Assembly (NCBI GenBank): GCA_964417725.1
Contig: CAYQIV010000015.1
Location: forward strand, 1-64,000
DNA length: 64,000 nucleotides
DNA from: SHZI01 sp964417725
GTDB taxonomy: Bacteria > Pseudomonadota > Gammaproteobacteria > Steroidobacterales > GCA-2729495
Direction of reading: 5' to 3'
A model generated the notes under the pieces. That model was given only the letters and a program-made list of their open reading frames with translations, made no database searches and was not told the DNA's origin. Made by a program: the position numbers and the translations under genes. This document shows positions 17,527 through 25,921 of the stretch, one piece after another. How positions within the stretch are numbered: position 1 is the stretch's first letter; every line of letters begins with the position of its first letter.

Positions 17527-18040
17527 GGCGCGCACCGAGGAGCAGGTCGCAGAGTTCGCGCACGGCACCGCCGCCGCCGGGTCGGGTGGTCAGCCAGTCC
17601 ACCGCCGTGCGCACCTCGGGGTGGGCATCGGCGACGCCGACCGACAGCCCCGCCATGGCGAGGATGCCGAGGTCGGGGACGTCGTCGCCGATGCAGGCGG
17701 TATCGGCGGCGGTAATGTCCAGCGCGGCAAGCAGGCGCGCGAGGGCCCGGGGCTTGTCGGCGCAGCCTTGCTCGACGTGCGTGACCCCGAGTTCGCGCAT
17801 GCGCGCCGTCGTCGCCGGCGAGTCCCGTCCGGAGAGGACGGCGACGGTGATGCCCGCCGCCATGACCGCCTTGATGCCCTGTCCGTCGTGGACGTGGAAG
17901 GTCTTGGATTCGCCACCCTGGGCGTCGTAGTGCAGGCGGCCATCGGTCAGCACGCCATCGACATCGAGCACCAGCAGGCGGATGCGCGCCGCGGCCGCCA
18001 TCAGCCGGGACCGCCCTGCCGCATCTTCCGGTCCCTTCAC
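17516..18040 (-). CDS. kdsC: 3-deoxy-D-manno-octulosonate 8-phosphate phosphatase
   Basis: HAD-family phosphatase that makes free Kdo from Kdo-8-phosphate for LPS inner core. The motifs are complete: nucleophile motif LLVLDVDGVLTDGRL, second motif VAVLSGRDS, a conserved Lys in GCADKPRALARLL, and the metal-binding CIGDDVPDLGILAMAG. The length is 174 residues from GTG 18040, which directly follows the kdsD stop; ATG 18001 is the alternative and gives 161 residues. KdsC acts as a tetramer without a cap domain, in line with its small size. It sits between kdsD and lptC in the standard order. Confidence 0.95.
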   Translation of the reverse strand: MKGPEDAAGRSRLMAAAARIRLLVLDVDGVLTDGRLHYDAQGGESKTFHVHDGQGIKAVMAAGITVAVLSGRDSPATTARMRELGVTHVEQGCADKPRALARLLAALDITAADTACIGDDVPDLGILAMAGLSVGVADAHPEVRTAVDWLTTRPGGGGAVRELCDLLLGARHGR

Positions 18041-19021
18041 CTACATGACCCCCGCGCGCAGCAGGTCGTGGATGTTGAGCGCACCGGTCAGGCGCTGCGC
18101 GTCGTCGACCACCAGCAGCGCGTTGATCTTGTGCTGTTCGAGCAGGTGGACCGCTTCGGCCGCCAGCATCGTTGCCACCACGGTCCGGCAGCCGGCCTTC
18201 ATCACCTCGGCCATGCGCGTGCGGTGCACGTCGATGCCCGTGTCGAGCGCACGACGCAGGTCGCCGTCGGTGAAAATGCCGGCGAGCCGGCCGTCCGCTT
18301 CGACCACCGCGGTCATGCCCAGCCCCTTGCGCGACATCTCCAGCAGCCCTTCCGACAGCGTGGCACCGACCGGCACGCTGGGGATGCCGGCCCCGGTGTG
18401 CATGATGTCGCCGACCCGCAGCAACAGGCGGCGGCCGAGGCTGCCGCCCGGATGCGACAGCGCGAAGTCCTCGCGGGTGAAGCCGCGGCTTTCGAGCAGG
18501 GCGACGGCCAGTGCATCGCCCATGGCCAGCGCGGCAGTCGTGCTGGCCGTCGGCGCCAGGTTGAGCGGACAGGCTTCTTCGGCGACACCGACATCGAGCA
18601 CCACGCTGGAGGCCTCGCCCAGCGTCGAGCGCGGCTTGCCGGTGAGGGTGATCAGTGGCACGGCGAGGCGCTTGATGAGCGGCAGGATGGTGATGATCTC
18701 GGCGGTCTCGCCGGAACTCGAGATGGCGATGACGACGTCGGCCGCGGTGATCATGCCGAGGTCACCGTGGCTGGCCTCGCCCGGGTGGACGAAAAAGGCC
18801 GGCGTGCCGGTGCTGGCCAGGGTGGCGGCAAGCTTGCCGGCAATGTGGCCCGACTTGCCCATGCCGGTGACGATGACCCGGCCGCGGCAGTCGAGGCACA
18901 GCCGGCAGGCCTCGTCGAAGGTCGCGTCGAGGCGACCGATGAGATCGCGGACGGCCTCGGCCTCGATGCCCAGCACCCGGCGCGCCCGCGACCTGAAATC
19001 CCCTGAGTGTGCAGTGCCCAT
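18041..19021 (-). CDS. kdsD: D-arabinose 5-phosphate isomerase
   Basis: Isomerises ribulose-5-phosphate to arabinose-5-phosphate, the first step of Kdo synthesis. The 326-residue protein has an SIS domain (about 40-175) with RVIVTGMGKSGHIAGKLAAT, FFVHPGEASHGDLGMI and AISSSGETAEI. Two CBS domains (about 205-326) contain GDIMHTGAGIP and GIFTDGDLRRALD. It is the first gene of the minus-strand kds-lpt-rpoN operon. Upstream it faces ibaG-murA directly. The mla (phospholipid transport) genes and yrbG that lie here in E. coli are missing. Confidence 0.97.
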   Translation of the reverse strand: MGTAHSGDFRSRARRVLGIEAEAVRDLIGRLDATFDEACRLCLDCRGRVIVTGMGKSGHIAGKLAATLASTGTPAFFVHPGEASHGDLGMITAADVVIAISSSGETAEIITILPLIKRLAVPLITLTGKPRSTLGEASSVVLDVGVAEEACPLNLAPTASTTAALAMGDALAVALLESRGFTREDFALSHPGGSLGRRLLLRVGDIMHTGAGIPSVPVGATLSEGLLEMSRKGLGMTAVVEADGRLAGIFTDGDLRRALDTGIDVHRTRMAEVMKAGCRTVVATMLAAEAVHLLEQHKINALLVVDDAQRLTGALNIHDLLRAGVM

Positions 19022-19049
19022 CCCTGTCCGCCTGCCCGCCGGTGGCGGA

Positions 19050-19055
19050 ATTGTA
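19050..19055 (-). promoter_or_regulatory. Candidate -10 box for the kdsD operon
   Basis: TACAAT on the minus strand, five of six matches to consensus, about 29 bases upstream of the kdsD start in the divergent gap with ibaG. No clear -35 box is seen. Confidence 0.35.
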
Positions 19056-19111
19056 TGTCATATTGATGGCCCGACCGGCCGGATGTGCCGACGGTGATGG
19101 CGACAGCCGTC

Positions 19112-19117
19112 TATAAT
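19112..19117 (+). promoter_or_regulatory. Candidate -10 box for ibaG-murA
   Basis: A perfect TATAAT 42 bases upstream of the ibaG start. The best -35-like hexamer (CCGACG, 18-base spacing) is weak. It lies back to back with the kdsD candidate, about 57 bases apart. Confidence 0.45.
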
Positions 19118-19158
19118 TCGCCGCCGCCCAGAACCCAACCCCGCACGCCAGGACGATC

Positions 19159-19401
19159 ATGGACCCCGACGAGATAGCCGCCCTCATCCGCACCCACCTG
19201 CCCGACAGCCACATCGAGGTCAGCAGCCCCGACCAGGTCCACTTCGAGGCGGTCATCGTCAGTCCGGCTTTTGCCGGCAAGCACAGCCTGCAGCGCCACC
19301 GGCTGGTCTACGCGGCGCTGGGCGGGCGGATCGGTGGCGAGATCCACGCGCTGTCGATCAAGGCCTGGACCCCCGAGGAATGGCAGGCCCGGGCGCAGTA
19401 G
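19159..19401 (+). CDS. ibaG: BolA family protein, IbaG type
   Basis: Small BolA-fold protein; family members bind monothiol glutaredoxins through a 2Fe-2S cluster and take part in iron-sulfur and envelope homeostasis. The 80 residues include IEVSSPDQVHFEAVIVSPAF and the BolA helix region KHSLQRHRLVYAALGGRI, then EIHALSIKAWTPEEW. His residues suitable as cluster ligands are present (QVHFEA, RHRLV). The gene is 21 bases upstream of murA, the usual IbaG context. In E. coli mlaB would be its upstream neighbour; here it is kdsD on the other strand. Confidence 0.93.
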   Translation: MDPDEIAALIRTHLPDSHIEVSSPDQVHFEAVIVSPAFAGKHSLQRHRLVYAALGGRIGGEIHALSIKAWTPEEWQARAQ

Positions 19402-19422
19402 CCGTACCGGGTACCTTGCACC

Positions 19423-20691
19423 GTGGACAAGCTGGTCATCCGTGGCAACGGTCCGCTCGACGGTGAGATCGGCATCTCGGGCGCGAAAAATGCCGCCCTG
19501 CCGATGCTCGCGGCGGCGCTGTTGTCGGCCGAACCCGTCACGCTGACCCGCGTCCCGCAACTGCGCGACGTGTCGACGATGATCGCCCTGCTGCGGCGGA
19601 TGGGCGTCGCCATCACCACCCGTGTGGTGCCTGACGAGGGCATGGCGGTGACCATCGATGCCGCCTCGATCGGTGACTGCACGGCACCCTATGACATGGT
19701 GCGGACCATGCGCGCCTCGATCCTCGTGCTCGGCCCGCTGCTGGCGCGTTGCGGCCACGCCGACGTGTCGCTGCCCGGCGGTTGTGCCATCGGTGCCCGG
19801 CCGGTCGACCTGCACGTCGCGGGCCTGCGGGCCATGGGCGCCGAGGTCGAGATCAGCGATGGCTACATCCGCGCCCGGGCCGGCCGGCTGCGCGGCACCC
19901 GGCTGGTCATGGACAAGGTCACCGTGACCGGCACCGGCAACCTGATGATGGCGGCCTGCCTCGCCGAGGGCCGGACGATCATCGAGAATGCGGCCCGCGA
20001 GCCCGAGATCGAGGACCTCGCGCGCTTCCTCGTGCGCCTGGGTGCCGTCATCGAGGGGATCGGCACCGACCACCTCGTCATCCATGGTGTCGACCGTTGC
20101 CATGGCGCCACCTATGAGGTGCTTCCCGACCGCATCGAGACCGGCACCTTCCTCGTCGCCGCCGCCATCACCGGTGGCCGGGTGCGGGTCCACCGTGCCT
20201 GCCCGGCAAATATCGAGGCGGTGCTGGCCAAGCTGCGCGCCGCCGGTGCCCGGATGGCCTTCGGCGACGGCTGGGTGGAGGCCGACATGCGCGGCCGGCG
20301 GCCGCTGTCGGTGGATATCGGCACCGCGCCGCATCCCGGCTTTCCCACCGACATGCAGGCCCAGTTCATGGCGCTCAATACCGTCGCCGATGGCGTGGCG
20401 ACGATCACCGAGACCATCTTCGAAAATCGCTTCATGCATGCGCTCGAACTGCAACGCATGGGCGCCGATATCCGCATCGAGGGCCACACGGCGATCGTCC
20501 GTGGGGTGCCGCGTCTGGTGGCCGCGCCGGTGATGGCCACGGACCTGCGCGCTTCGGCGAGCCTCGTGCTGGCCGGGCTGGCCGCCGACGGCGAGACCGT
20601 CATCGACCGGATCTACCACATCGACCGCGGCTACGAACAGATCGAGGAAAAGCTCCGCCGGCTCGGTGCGGACATTCGCCGCTCGACGTGA
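19423..20691 (+). CDS. murA: UDP-N-acetylglucosamine 1-carboxyvinyltransferase
   Basis: First committed step of peptidoglycan synthesis: adds enolpyruvate from PEP to UDP-GlcNAc. The 422-residue protein has GEIGISGAKNAALPMLAAAL (Lys22 and Asn23 region) and the active-site loop VSLPGGCAIGARPVDLH, with the catalytic, fosfomycin-binding cysteine at residue 121. RTIIENAAREPEIEDLA and PTDMQAQFMAL follow. The start is a GTG, giving MDKLVIRGNGPLDG. The Cys, rather than Asp, at the loop predicts fosfomycin sensitivity at the target level. It is the last gene of ibaG-murA. Confidence 0.98.
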   Translation: MDKLVIRGNGPLDGEIGISGAKNAALPMLAAALLSAEPVTLTRVPQLRDVSTMIALLRRMGVAITTRVVPDEGMAVTIDAASIGDCTAPYDMVRTMRASILVLGPLLARCGHADVSLPGGCAIGARPVDLHVAGLRAMGAEVEISDGYIRARAGRLRGTRLVMDKVTVTGTGNLMMAACLAEGRTIIENAAREPEIEDLARFLVRLGAVIEGIGTDHLVIHGVDRCHGATYEVLPDRIETGTFLVAAAITGGRVRVHRACPANIEAVLAKLRAAGARMAFGDGWVEADMRGRRPLSVDIGTAPHPGFPTDMQAQFMALNTVADGVATITETIFENRFMHALELQRMGADIRIEGHTAIVRGVPRLVAAPVMATDLRASASLVLAGLAADGETVIDRIYHIDRGYEQIEEKLRRLGADIRRST

Positions 20692-20732
20692 CGGTACGGG
20701 CTTTCCCTTAGGCAAGCCCCCGATGCCGCGTG

Positions 20733-20738
20733 TATAAT
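20733..20738 (+). promoter_or_regulatory. Candidate -10 box for petABC
   Basis: TATAAT in the 198-base gap between murA and petA, about 150 bases upstream of petA. No good -35 box is found at 16-18 bases. If real, the pet operon has a leader of about 145 bases in which I see no known riboswitch. Confidence 0.4.
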
Positions 20739-20889
20739 CCCGCCCCGTTCGTGCGCCCACGCGGCGGGTTCCCCAGACGTCAACCCGGCCCGGCTGGCAT
20801 CCACAGTAAAGACCGGTGCGGCGGGGCGTGTTGCCCGTGTTCCGCTGCGCATCGGGGACAATGCGGCGTTTCGCGAGGAGTGTGAAGCA

Positions 20890-21483
20890 ATGAGTGATGA
20901 GGCGTCCGCCAGCCGGCGTCATTTCCTGACGGTGGCCACCAGCGTGACCGGCGTCGTCGGGCTCGGGTTCATCGCGGTACCTTTCCTGGCCTCCTTCAAG
21001 CCCAGCACCCGTGCCCAGGCGCTCGGTGCCCCGGTCGGCCTCGACATCAGCAAGCTCGAGCCGGGCGCCATGGTGCGCGTCAAGTGGCGCGGCCAGCCGG
21101 TCTGGGTGCTGCGCCGCGACCCGGCCATGCAGCAGGCCGTCGCCGATACGAAGATGCAGTTGCGCGACCCGGATTCGAACGAATCCCTGCAGCCCGACTA
21201 CGCCAGGAACACGATGCGCTCCATCCGTCCGGAGGTCCTCGTCGTCATCGGCACCTGCACGCACCTGGGTTGTGCACCGATCGAGAAGTTCACCCCGGGC
21301 GATGCCGAACTCGGGGCCGATTGGCCCGGCGGCTTCTACTGCCCCTGCCACGGCTCCAAGTTCGACCTCGCCGGCCGCGTTGTCGCGGATGTACCGGCAC
21401 CGACCAACCTGACCGTGCCGCCGCACCGTTTCGTCGGCGACGACCTCATCATCATCGGTGAGGACACCGGAGTAGCAGCATGA
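20890..21483 (+). CDS. petA: Ubiquinol-cytochrome c reductase Rieske iron-sulfur subunit
   Basis: Rieske subunit of the cytochrome bc1 complex, passing an electron from ubiquinol to cytochrome c1. The 197-residue protein has an N-terminal Tat-type signal-anchor SRRHFLTVATSVTGVVGLGF. The two cluster-binding boxes are CTHLGCAPIEKF (around 119-130) and FYCPCHGSKFDLAGR (around 150-164), with both Cys-His pairs intact. GAGGAGTG precedes the ATG by about 5 bases. Its stop overlaps the petB start in ATGA. It opens the petA-petB-petC operon. Confidence 0.98.
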   Translation: MSDEASASRRHFLTVATSVTGVVGLGFIAVPFLASFKPSTRAQALGAPVGLDISKLEPGAMVRVKWRGQPVWVLRRDPAMQQAVADTKMQLRDPDSNESLQPDYARNTMRSIRPEVLVVIGTCTHLGCAPIEKFTPGDAELGADWPGGFYCPCHGSKFDLAGRVVADVPAPTNLTVPPHRFVGDDLIIIGEDTGVAA

Positions 21484-22739
21484 GCGCGACGAGCCCCGCC
21501 GCCGGCAGCAGCGGCACCCGCATGGGCCGCTTCATCGAATGGGTCGACGAGCGCTTCCCGCTCACGGCCATGATGAAAGAGCACGTCACCGAGTATTACG
21601 CGGCCAAGAACTTCAACATCTGGTATGTCTTCGGAGTGCTGGCCCTCGTCGTGCTGATCCTCCAGCTCGTCACCGGCATCTTCCTGACGATGAACTACAA
21701 ACCCTCGGCGACCGAAGCGTTTGCCTCCGTCGAGTACATCATGCGCGAGGTCGAGTGGGGCTGGCTGATCCGCTACATGCATTCCACCGGTGCATCGGCC
21801 TTCTTCATCGTCGTCTATATCCACATGTTCCGCGGCATGATGTACGGCTCGTACAAGGCGCCGCGCGAGCTCCTGTGGGTCATCGGCATGCTGATCTACA
21901 TGGCGTTGATGGCCGAGGCCTTCTTCGGCTACCTGCTGCCATGGGGCCAGATGTCCTACTGGGGTGCACAGGTCATCGTTTCGCTGTTCGGTGCCATACC
22001 GGTCGTCGGCGATGTGGTCGTGGAGTGGATCCGCGGCGACTACTTCATCTCCGACATCACGTTGAACCGCTTCTTTGCCTTCCACGTCATCGTCGTGCCG
22101 CTGGCGCTGCTGATCCTCGTCGTGGTGCACATCCTTGCCCTGCACACCACCGGGTCGCTGAACCCCGACGGCATCGAGATCAAGCAGAAGAAAGGCCCGG
22201 ACGGTCACCCGCTCGATGGCGTGACGTTCCATCCGTACTACACCGCCAAGGACCTCGTCGCGATCATCGTCATGGCGATCGCCTTCGCGGTGGTGATCTT
22301 CTACGCGCCGGAGATGGGCGGCTACTTCCTCGAACACGCCAACTTCGAACCGGCCAATTCGCTGAAGACGCCCGAGCACATCGCGCCGGTGTGGTACTTC
22401 ACGCCCTTCTACGCCATCCTGCGCGCCGTTCCCAGCAAGGGCTGGGGTGCCTTCCTGATGGTCGCCGCCATCGCCATGCTGTTCTTCCTGCCCTGGCTGG
22501 ATCGCTGCAAGGTCAAGTCCGTGCGCTACCGCGGCTGGCAGTGGAAGGTCGCCCTGGTGGTCTTCGCGGTCAGCTTCGTCGCGCTGGGCTTCCTCGGCCT
22601 GCAGCCGGCAACCCCGGCCTACGTGTATGCGGCGCGCTTCTTCGGCGTGCTGTACTTTGCTTTCTTCATTTTCATGCCGCTGTACACGGCGCGCGAAAGG
22701 ACCCGTCCGGTCCCCGAACGCGTCACCTACCACGGCTGA
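21480..22739 (+). CDS. petB: Cytochrome b of the bc1 complex
   Basis: Eight-helix, di-heme quinol-oxidising subunit. The 419-residue protein contains the heme-ligand His residues in MHSTGASAFFIVVYIHMFRG and FFAFHVIVVPLALLILVVVH. The first Qo-site segment is GYLLPWGQMSYWGAQV, followed by the Qo-site tetrapeptide in HIAPVWYFTPFYAILRAVP; PVWY in place of PEWY is seen in part of the proteobacteria. It is a full-length cytochrome b with N- and C-terminal halves joined, not the split b6/IV form. It overlaps petA by four bases. Confidence 0.97.
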   Translation: MSATSPAAGSSGTRMGRFIEWVDERFPLTAMMKEHVTEYYAAKNFNIWYVFGVLALVVLILQLVTGIFLTMNYKPSATEAFASVEYIMREVEWGWLIRYMHSTGASAFFIVVYIHMFRGMMYGSYKAPRELLWVIGMLIYMALMAEAFFGYLLPWGQMSYWGAQVIVSLFGAIPVVGDVVVEWIRGDYFISDITLNRFFAFHVIVVPLALLILVVVHILALHTTGSLNPDGIEIKQKKGPDGHPLDGVTFHPYYTAKDLVAIIVMAIAFAVVIFYAPEMGGYFLEHANFEPANSLKTPEHIAPVWYFTPFYAILRAVPSKGWGAFLMVAAIAMLFFLPWLDRCKVKSVRYRGWQWKVALVVFAVSFVALGFLGLQPATPAYVYAARFFGVLYFAFFIFMPLYTARERTRPVPERVTYHG

Positions 22740-22755
22740 CGGGAGTATGCGGGGG

Positions 22756-23517
22756 ATGAATGCGATGGAAAGGCGCGGACGGGTCATGGTCATGGCCGCG
22801 ACGCTGCTGTTGCTGGCAGCGGGCAGTGCCATGGCCGCCGGCGGCGGTGCCATGCACGATCGCGCCGGCAACGACATTTCCAACGTCGCGTCGCTGCAGC
22901 GGGGCGCACGGAACTTCGTCAACTACTGCATGGGCTGCCACTCGGCGCAGTACGTGCGCTACAACCAGCTGGGTCGCGACCTCCAGATCAGCGATGAGCA
23001 ACTCATCAGCAACATCATGTTCGCGGCGGCCAAGCCGACCGAGCTGATGGAAATCGCCATGCGCCCCGGCGACGCCGAGCGCTGGTTCGGCCAGGCACCG
23101 CCCGACCTGTCGCTGATCGCCCGTTCGCGCGGTACCGACTACCTCTACAACTTCCTGCGTGGCTTCTACGTCGACCCATCGAAGCCCACCGGCGTCAACA
23201 ACGTGATGTTGCCCGGCACCAGCATGCCCCACGTGCTCGTCGAACTGCAGGGCCTGCGCAAGGCGGTCTTCGAGGAAGTAAAGCACGGCGCTGGCGTGCA
23301 GACCGTCTTCACGGGCTTCGAGGACGTCGCCAGCGGTGCGATGTCGGGTGCCGAGTACGACGAGTTCGTTCGCGACCTGGTCAACTTCCTCGACTACATC
23401 GGTGAGCCCATCAAGCTGAAGCGGCAGTCGCTCGGTATCCCGGTGATCGCCTTTTTGCTGTTCTTCGGCCTGCTCGCGTGGCTGCTCAAGGTCGAGATAT
23501 GGAAGTCGGTACGCTGA
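22756..23517 (+). CDS. petC: Cytochrome c1
   Basis: Periplasmic heme c subunit of the bc1 complex. A signal peptide (RVMVMAATLLLLAAGS, then AMAAGGG) precedes the CXXCH heme site in FVNYCMGCHSAQYVRYNQLG. The sixth-ligand methionine is probably in VMLPGTSMPHVLVELQG. A C-terminal membrane anchor is IPVIAFLLFFGLLAWLL, ending KVEIWKSVR. In-frame ATGs at 22747, 22756 and 22765 compete; 22756 has GGGAG 10 bases upstream. This is the third gene of petABC. Confidence 0.95.
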   Translation: MNAMERRGRVMVMAATLLLLAAGSAMAAGGGAMHDRAGNDISNVASLQRGARNFVNYCMGCHSAQYVRYNQLGRDLQISDEQLISNIMFAAAKPTELMEIAMRPGDAERWFGQAPPDLSLIARSRGTDYLYNFLRGFYVDPSKPTGVNNVMLPGTSMPHVLVELQGLRKAVFEEVKHGAGVQTVFTGFEDVASGAMSGAEYDEFVRDLVNFLDYIGEPIKLKRQSLGIPVIAFLLFFGLLAWLLKVEIWKSVR

Positions 23518-23625
23518 GCCGCGCCTGGCGTATGCTGTCGGCCACGGAACCCGCCGGCAGGTGCCGCGTGCGGCGCGGGCGGTGAGCGCATGTCCGCCCC
23601 GACGTCCCCAGGAGAAGGAGTCACC

Positions 23626-24279
23626 GTGACCGATGATTGGAACAGTTTCGGCCTCGGCTCCGGCAGGCGTGTTGCGATGACCCTCTACTCGGATCCGGCG
23701 TGCCTGCTGAGCCATCGGGTCCGGATCGTCCTCGCCGAGAAGGGCATCAGCATCGACATCGTCAACGTCGCGCCCGGGGAGCTCCCGGAAGACCTGCTCG
23801 ACATCAACCCCTACCACACCGTGCCGACGCTGGTCGACCGCGATCTGGTGCTGTACGACTCGCGCGTCATCATGGACTACATCGACGAGCGCTTCCCGCA
23901 CCCGCCGCTGATGCCCGTTGACCCGGTGTCGCGCGCCCAGTTCCGCCTCGCCCTGTACCGCATCGAGCGCGACTGGTACAGCATGGCGGCACAGGTCACC
24001 CCGGGACCGGAACGCAAGGTCTCCGCCCAGCAGCGCAAGCAGCTTCAGGAAAGCCTGTTGGCCAGCGCCGAAGTGTTCAGTGCCCGACGCTTCTTCCTCG
24101 GCGACGAGTTCTCGCTGGTCGATGCCAGCATCGCACCACTGCTCTGGCGGCTGCCCTGGTACGGCATCAACCTGACGGGCAGCGGCACGCAGCCGATCCG
24201 CAAGTACATGGACATGATCTTCGCGCGGCGCACCTTCAAGGAAAGCATCACGGAAGCCGAGGCCGAGATGCGCCAGTAA
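23626..24279 (+). CDS. sspA: Stringent starvation protein A
   Basis: Glutathione-transferase-fold protein that binds RNA polymerase and alters transcription in starvation and acid stress in enteric bacteria. The 217 residues include the thioredoxin-like domain MTLYSDPACLLSHRVRIVLA and VDRDLVLYDSRVIMDYIDER, then an all-helical domain with FFLGDEFSLVDASIAPLLWR. The GTG at 23626 has GGAGAAGGAG 5 bases upstream, much better than the in-frame ATG at 23590. It is followed by sspB at 21 bases; petABC-sspAB is a common order in beta- and gammaproteobacteria. Confidence 0.95.
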   Translation: MTDDWNSFGLGSGRRVAMTLYSDPACLLSHRVRIVLAEKGISIDIVNVAPGELPEDLLDINPYHTVPTLVDRDLVLYDSRVIMDYIDERFPHPPLMPVDPVSRAQFRLALYRIERDWYSMAAQVTPGPERKVSAQQRKQLQESLLASAEVFSARRFFLGDEFSLVDASIAPLLWRLPWYGINLTGSGTQPIRKYMDMIFARRTFKESITEAEAEMRQ

Positions 24280-24300
24280 CGGTGCTGCGGCTGCCCCGTC

Positions 24301-24729
24301 ATGCCCGATAACCCCCCGCCCCGGCGCCCCTACCTGCTGCGTGCCCTGCACGAGTGGATGACCGACAGCGGCCAGACCCCGCAACTGCTCGTCGATGCGC
24401 ACGTTGCCGGCACCGTCGTGCCGCGACAGCTTGTCGATGACGGGCGGATCGTCCTCAACATCAGCCACTCGGCCACGGGCAACCTGATGCTCGGCAACGA
24501 CGAGGTGGTGTTCGACGCGCGCTTCTCCGGCCAGCCGATGCGCGTCCGCCTGCCGCTCGCCGCGATACTGGCCATCTATGCGCGGGAAAGCGGCGAAGGG
24601 CTGGTGTTCCCCGCCGACGAATACCCCGGCCCGCCGGAAGGCGAGGGTCCACCCGAAGCGCCGGGGCCCGCGCCGGAGACGCCGACCCCGCCAGCCGGCA
24701 AGCGGCCGGTGCTGAAGGTCGTCAAATAG
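24301..24729 (+). CDS. sspB: ClpXP protease specificity-enhancing factor SspB
   Basis: Adapter that brings ssrA-tagged proteins to ClpXP. The 142-residue protein has the folded substrate-binding domain at about 1-105, with PYLLRALHEWMTDSGQTPQL and LNISHSATGNLMLGNDEVVF. A flexible Pro/Glu/Gly-rich linker (about 108-134) leads to the ClpX-binding tail RPVLKVVK, which closely matches the classic XB motif. It is convergent with diaA, 31 bases away. Confidence 0.96.
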   Translation: MPDNPPPRRPYLLRALHEWMTDSGQTPQLLVDAHVAGTVVPRQLVDDGRIVLNISHSATGNLMLGNDEVVFDARFSGQPMRVRLPLAAILAIYARESGEGLVFPADEYPGPPEGEGPPEAPGPAPETPTPPAGKRPVLKVVK

Positions 24730-24760
24730 GCACGCCGCCGCCGGCGCGATGGCGGCGCAT

Positions 24761-25342
24761 TCAGCCGTAGAGCAGCCGGTCGAGCTCGTCGCACAGGCAG
24801 TGGATTGCCAGCAGATGGACTTCCTGGATGCGCGCCGTGCGCTGTGCCGGGACGCGGATCTCGATGTCATCCTCGTGCAGGCAGCCGGCCATCCGCCCGC
24901 CGTCGCGACCCGACAGGGCGATGACGCGCATGCCGGCCTGGTGGGCGGCAGCGATCGCGGCGATCACGTTTGTCGAGTTGCCGGAGGTCGAGATGGCCAG
25001 CAGCAGGTCGCCCGGCCGCCCCAGCGCCTCGACCTGGCGGGCGAAGACGCGTTCGTAGGCGTAGTCGTTGGCGATGGAGGTCAGGGTCGAGGTGTCGGTG
25101 CTGAGCGCGATGGCGGCGAGCGCCGGCCGTTCGCGTTCGTAGCGGTTGATCAGTTCGGAGGAAAAGTGCTGCGCGTCGCCGGCCGAGCCGCCATTGCCAC
25201 AGCTCAGCACCTTGCCGCCCCGGGTGATCACGGCGGCGATGGCGGCGGCAGCGGCGGCGATCGGTTTGATGAGCGCATCACGCGCCTGCTCGCCGGTCTG
25301 GATGTGTTCGTCGAACTGGGCACGGATGTGGCTTGCGGGCAT
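24761..25342 (-). CDS. diaA: SIS domain protein, DiaA type (phosphoheptose isomerase family)
   Basis: Single SIS domain of 193 residues. KVLSCGNGGSAGDAQHFSSE and LLAISTSGNSTNVIAAIAAA bind phospho-sugar in GmhA. The same family includes DiaA, a DnaA-binding initiation factor. DiaA is preferred because it sits downstream of lpoA and yraN as in enteric bacteria, and because the N-terminus (FDEHIQTGEQARDALIKPI) is DiaA-like. GmhA activity cannot be excluded. ATG 25342 has GGAGG 5 bases upstream and is favoured over two earlier starts. Confidence 0.85.
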   Translation of the reverse strand: MPASHIRAQFDEHIQTGEQARDALIKPIAAAAAAIAAVITRGGKVLSCGNGGSAGDAQHFSSELINRYERERPALAAIALSTDTSTLTSIANDYAYERVFARQVEALGRPGDLLLAISTSGNSTNVIAAIAAAHQAGMRVIALSGRDGGRMAGCLHEDDIEIRVPAQRTARIQEVHLLAIHCLCDELDRLLYG

Positions 25343-25361
25343 GGGAACCTCCATGCCGGCA

Positions 25362-25757
25362 TCATAATGCCGGCCGGTCACCCCCTGCCACGTCGTCGAC
25401 GGTGAATGCGTTGCGCAGCCATTCGACGTGTGGGCCGTCGAGGCTGCCGCTCATCGCGATGATGTCGAAGCGTACCGGGTGGTGGCGCCACCGGCGCCGT
25501 GCCGCGAGAAATGCCAGCGTGGCATGGATGATGCGCCGTTGCTTGGCATGGCCGATGCTCTCGACCGGGTGCACCGGGGTGATCCGTGCCCGGTAGCGCA
25601 CTTCGACGATGACCAGCGCGGTGCCGTCGCCCATCACGAGGTCGAGCTCGCCACCGCGGGCCCGGAAGTTCCGGGCGATGAGCCTGAGACCCTGCTGCTG
25701 CAGCCAGCATGCCGCGAGGGCCTCGGCGCGCCGCCCGTCCTCGAGGTGGCGCGCCAC
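25362..25757 (-). CDS. yraN: UPF0102 family protein YraN
   Basis: Small protein of 131 residues with a restriction-endonuclease-like fold, found widely next to rsmI/lpoA; its function is unsettled. The conserved motif pattern is present: GRRAEALAACWLQQQGLRLI, then RARGGELDLVMGDG and VIVEVRYR, which supply the Glu, Asp and E-x-K/R metal-site-like residues. The usual Lys is Arg here. The only usable start is a GTG at 25757, since a stop lies just upstream. It lies 19 bases ahead of diaA. Confidence 0.9.
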   Translation of the reverse strand: MARHLEDGRRAEALAACWLQQQGLRLIARNFRARGGELDLVMGDGTALVIVEVRYRARITPVHPVESIGHAKQRRIIHATLAFLAARRRWRHHPVRFDIIAMSGSLDGPHVEWLRNAFTVDDVAGGDRPAL

Positions 25758-25921
25758 GCGTCAGGGGCACGCCCCGCAGGGCGGCGGGCCGGACGGCCGG
25801 CGGACCTGGCGGCGATGCGGATGGCGACGACGCGGCAAACCGGACCGATGATGCAGACGGACGCCGGCAGCGCGTGCCAACGGATGCGGTGCGGTCGCCG
25901 GGTGCGCGGTGGGGTGGGGCA

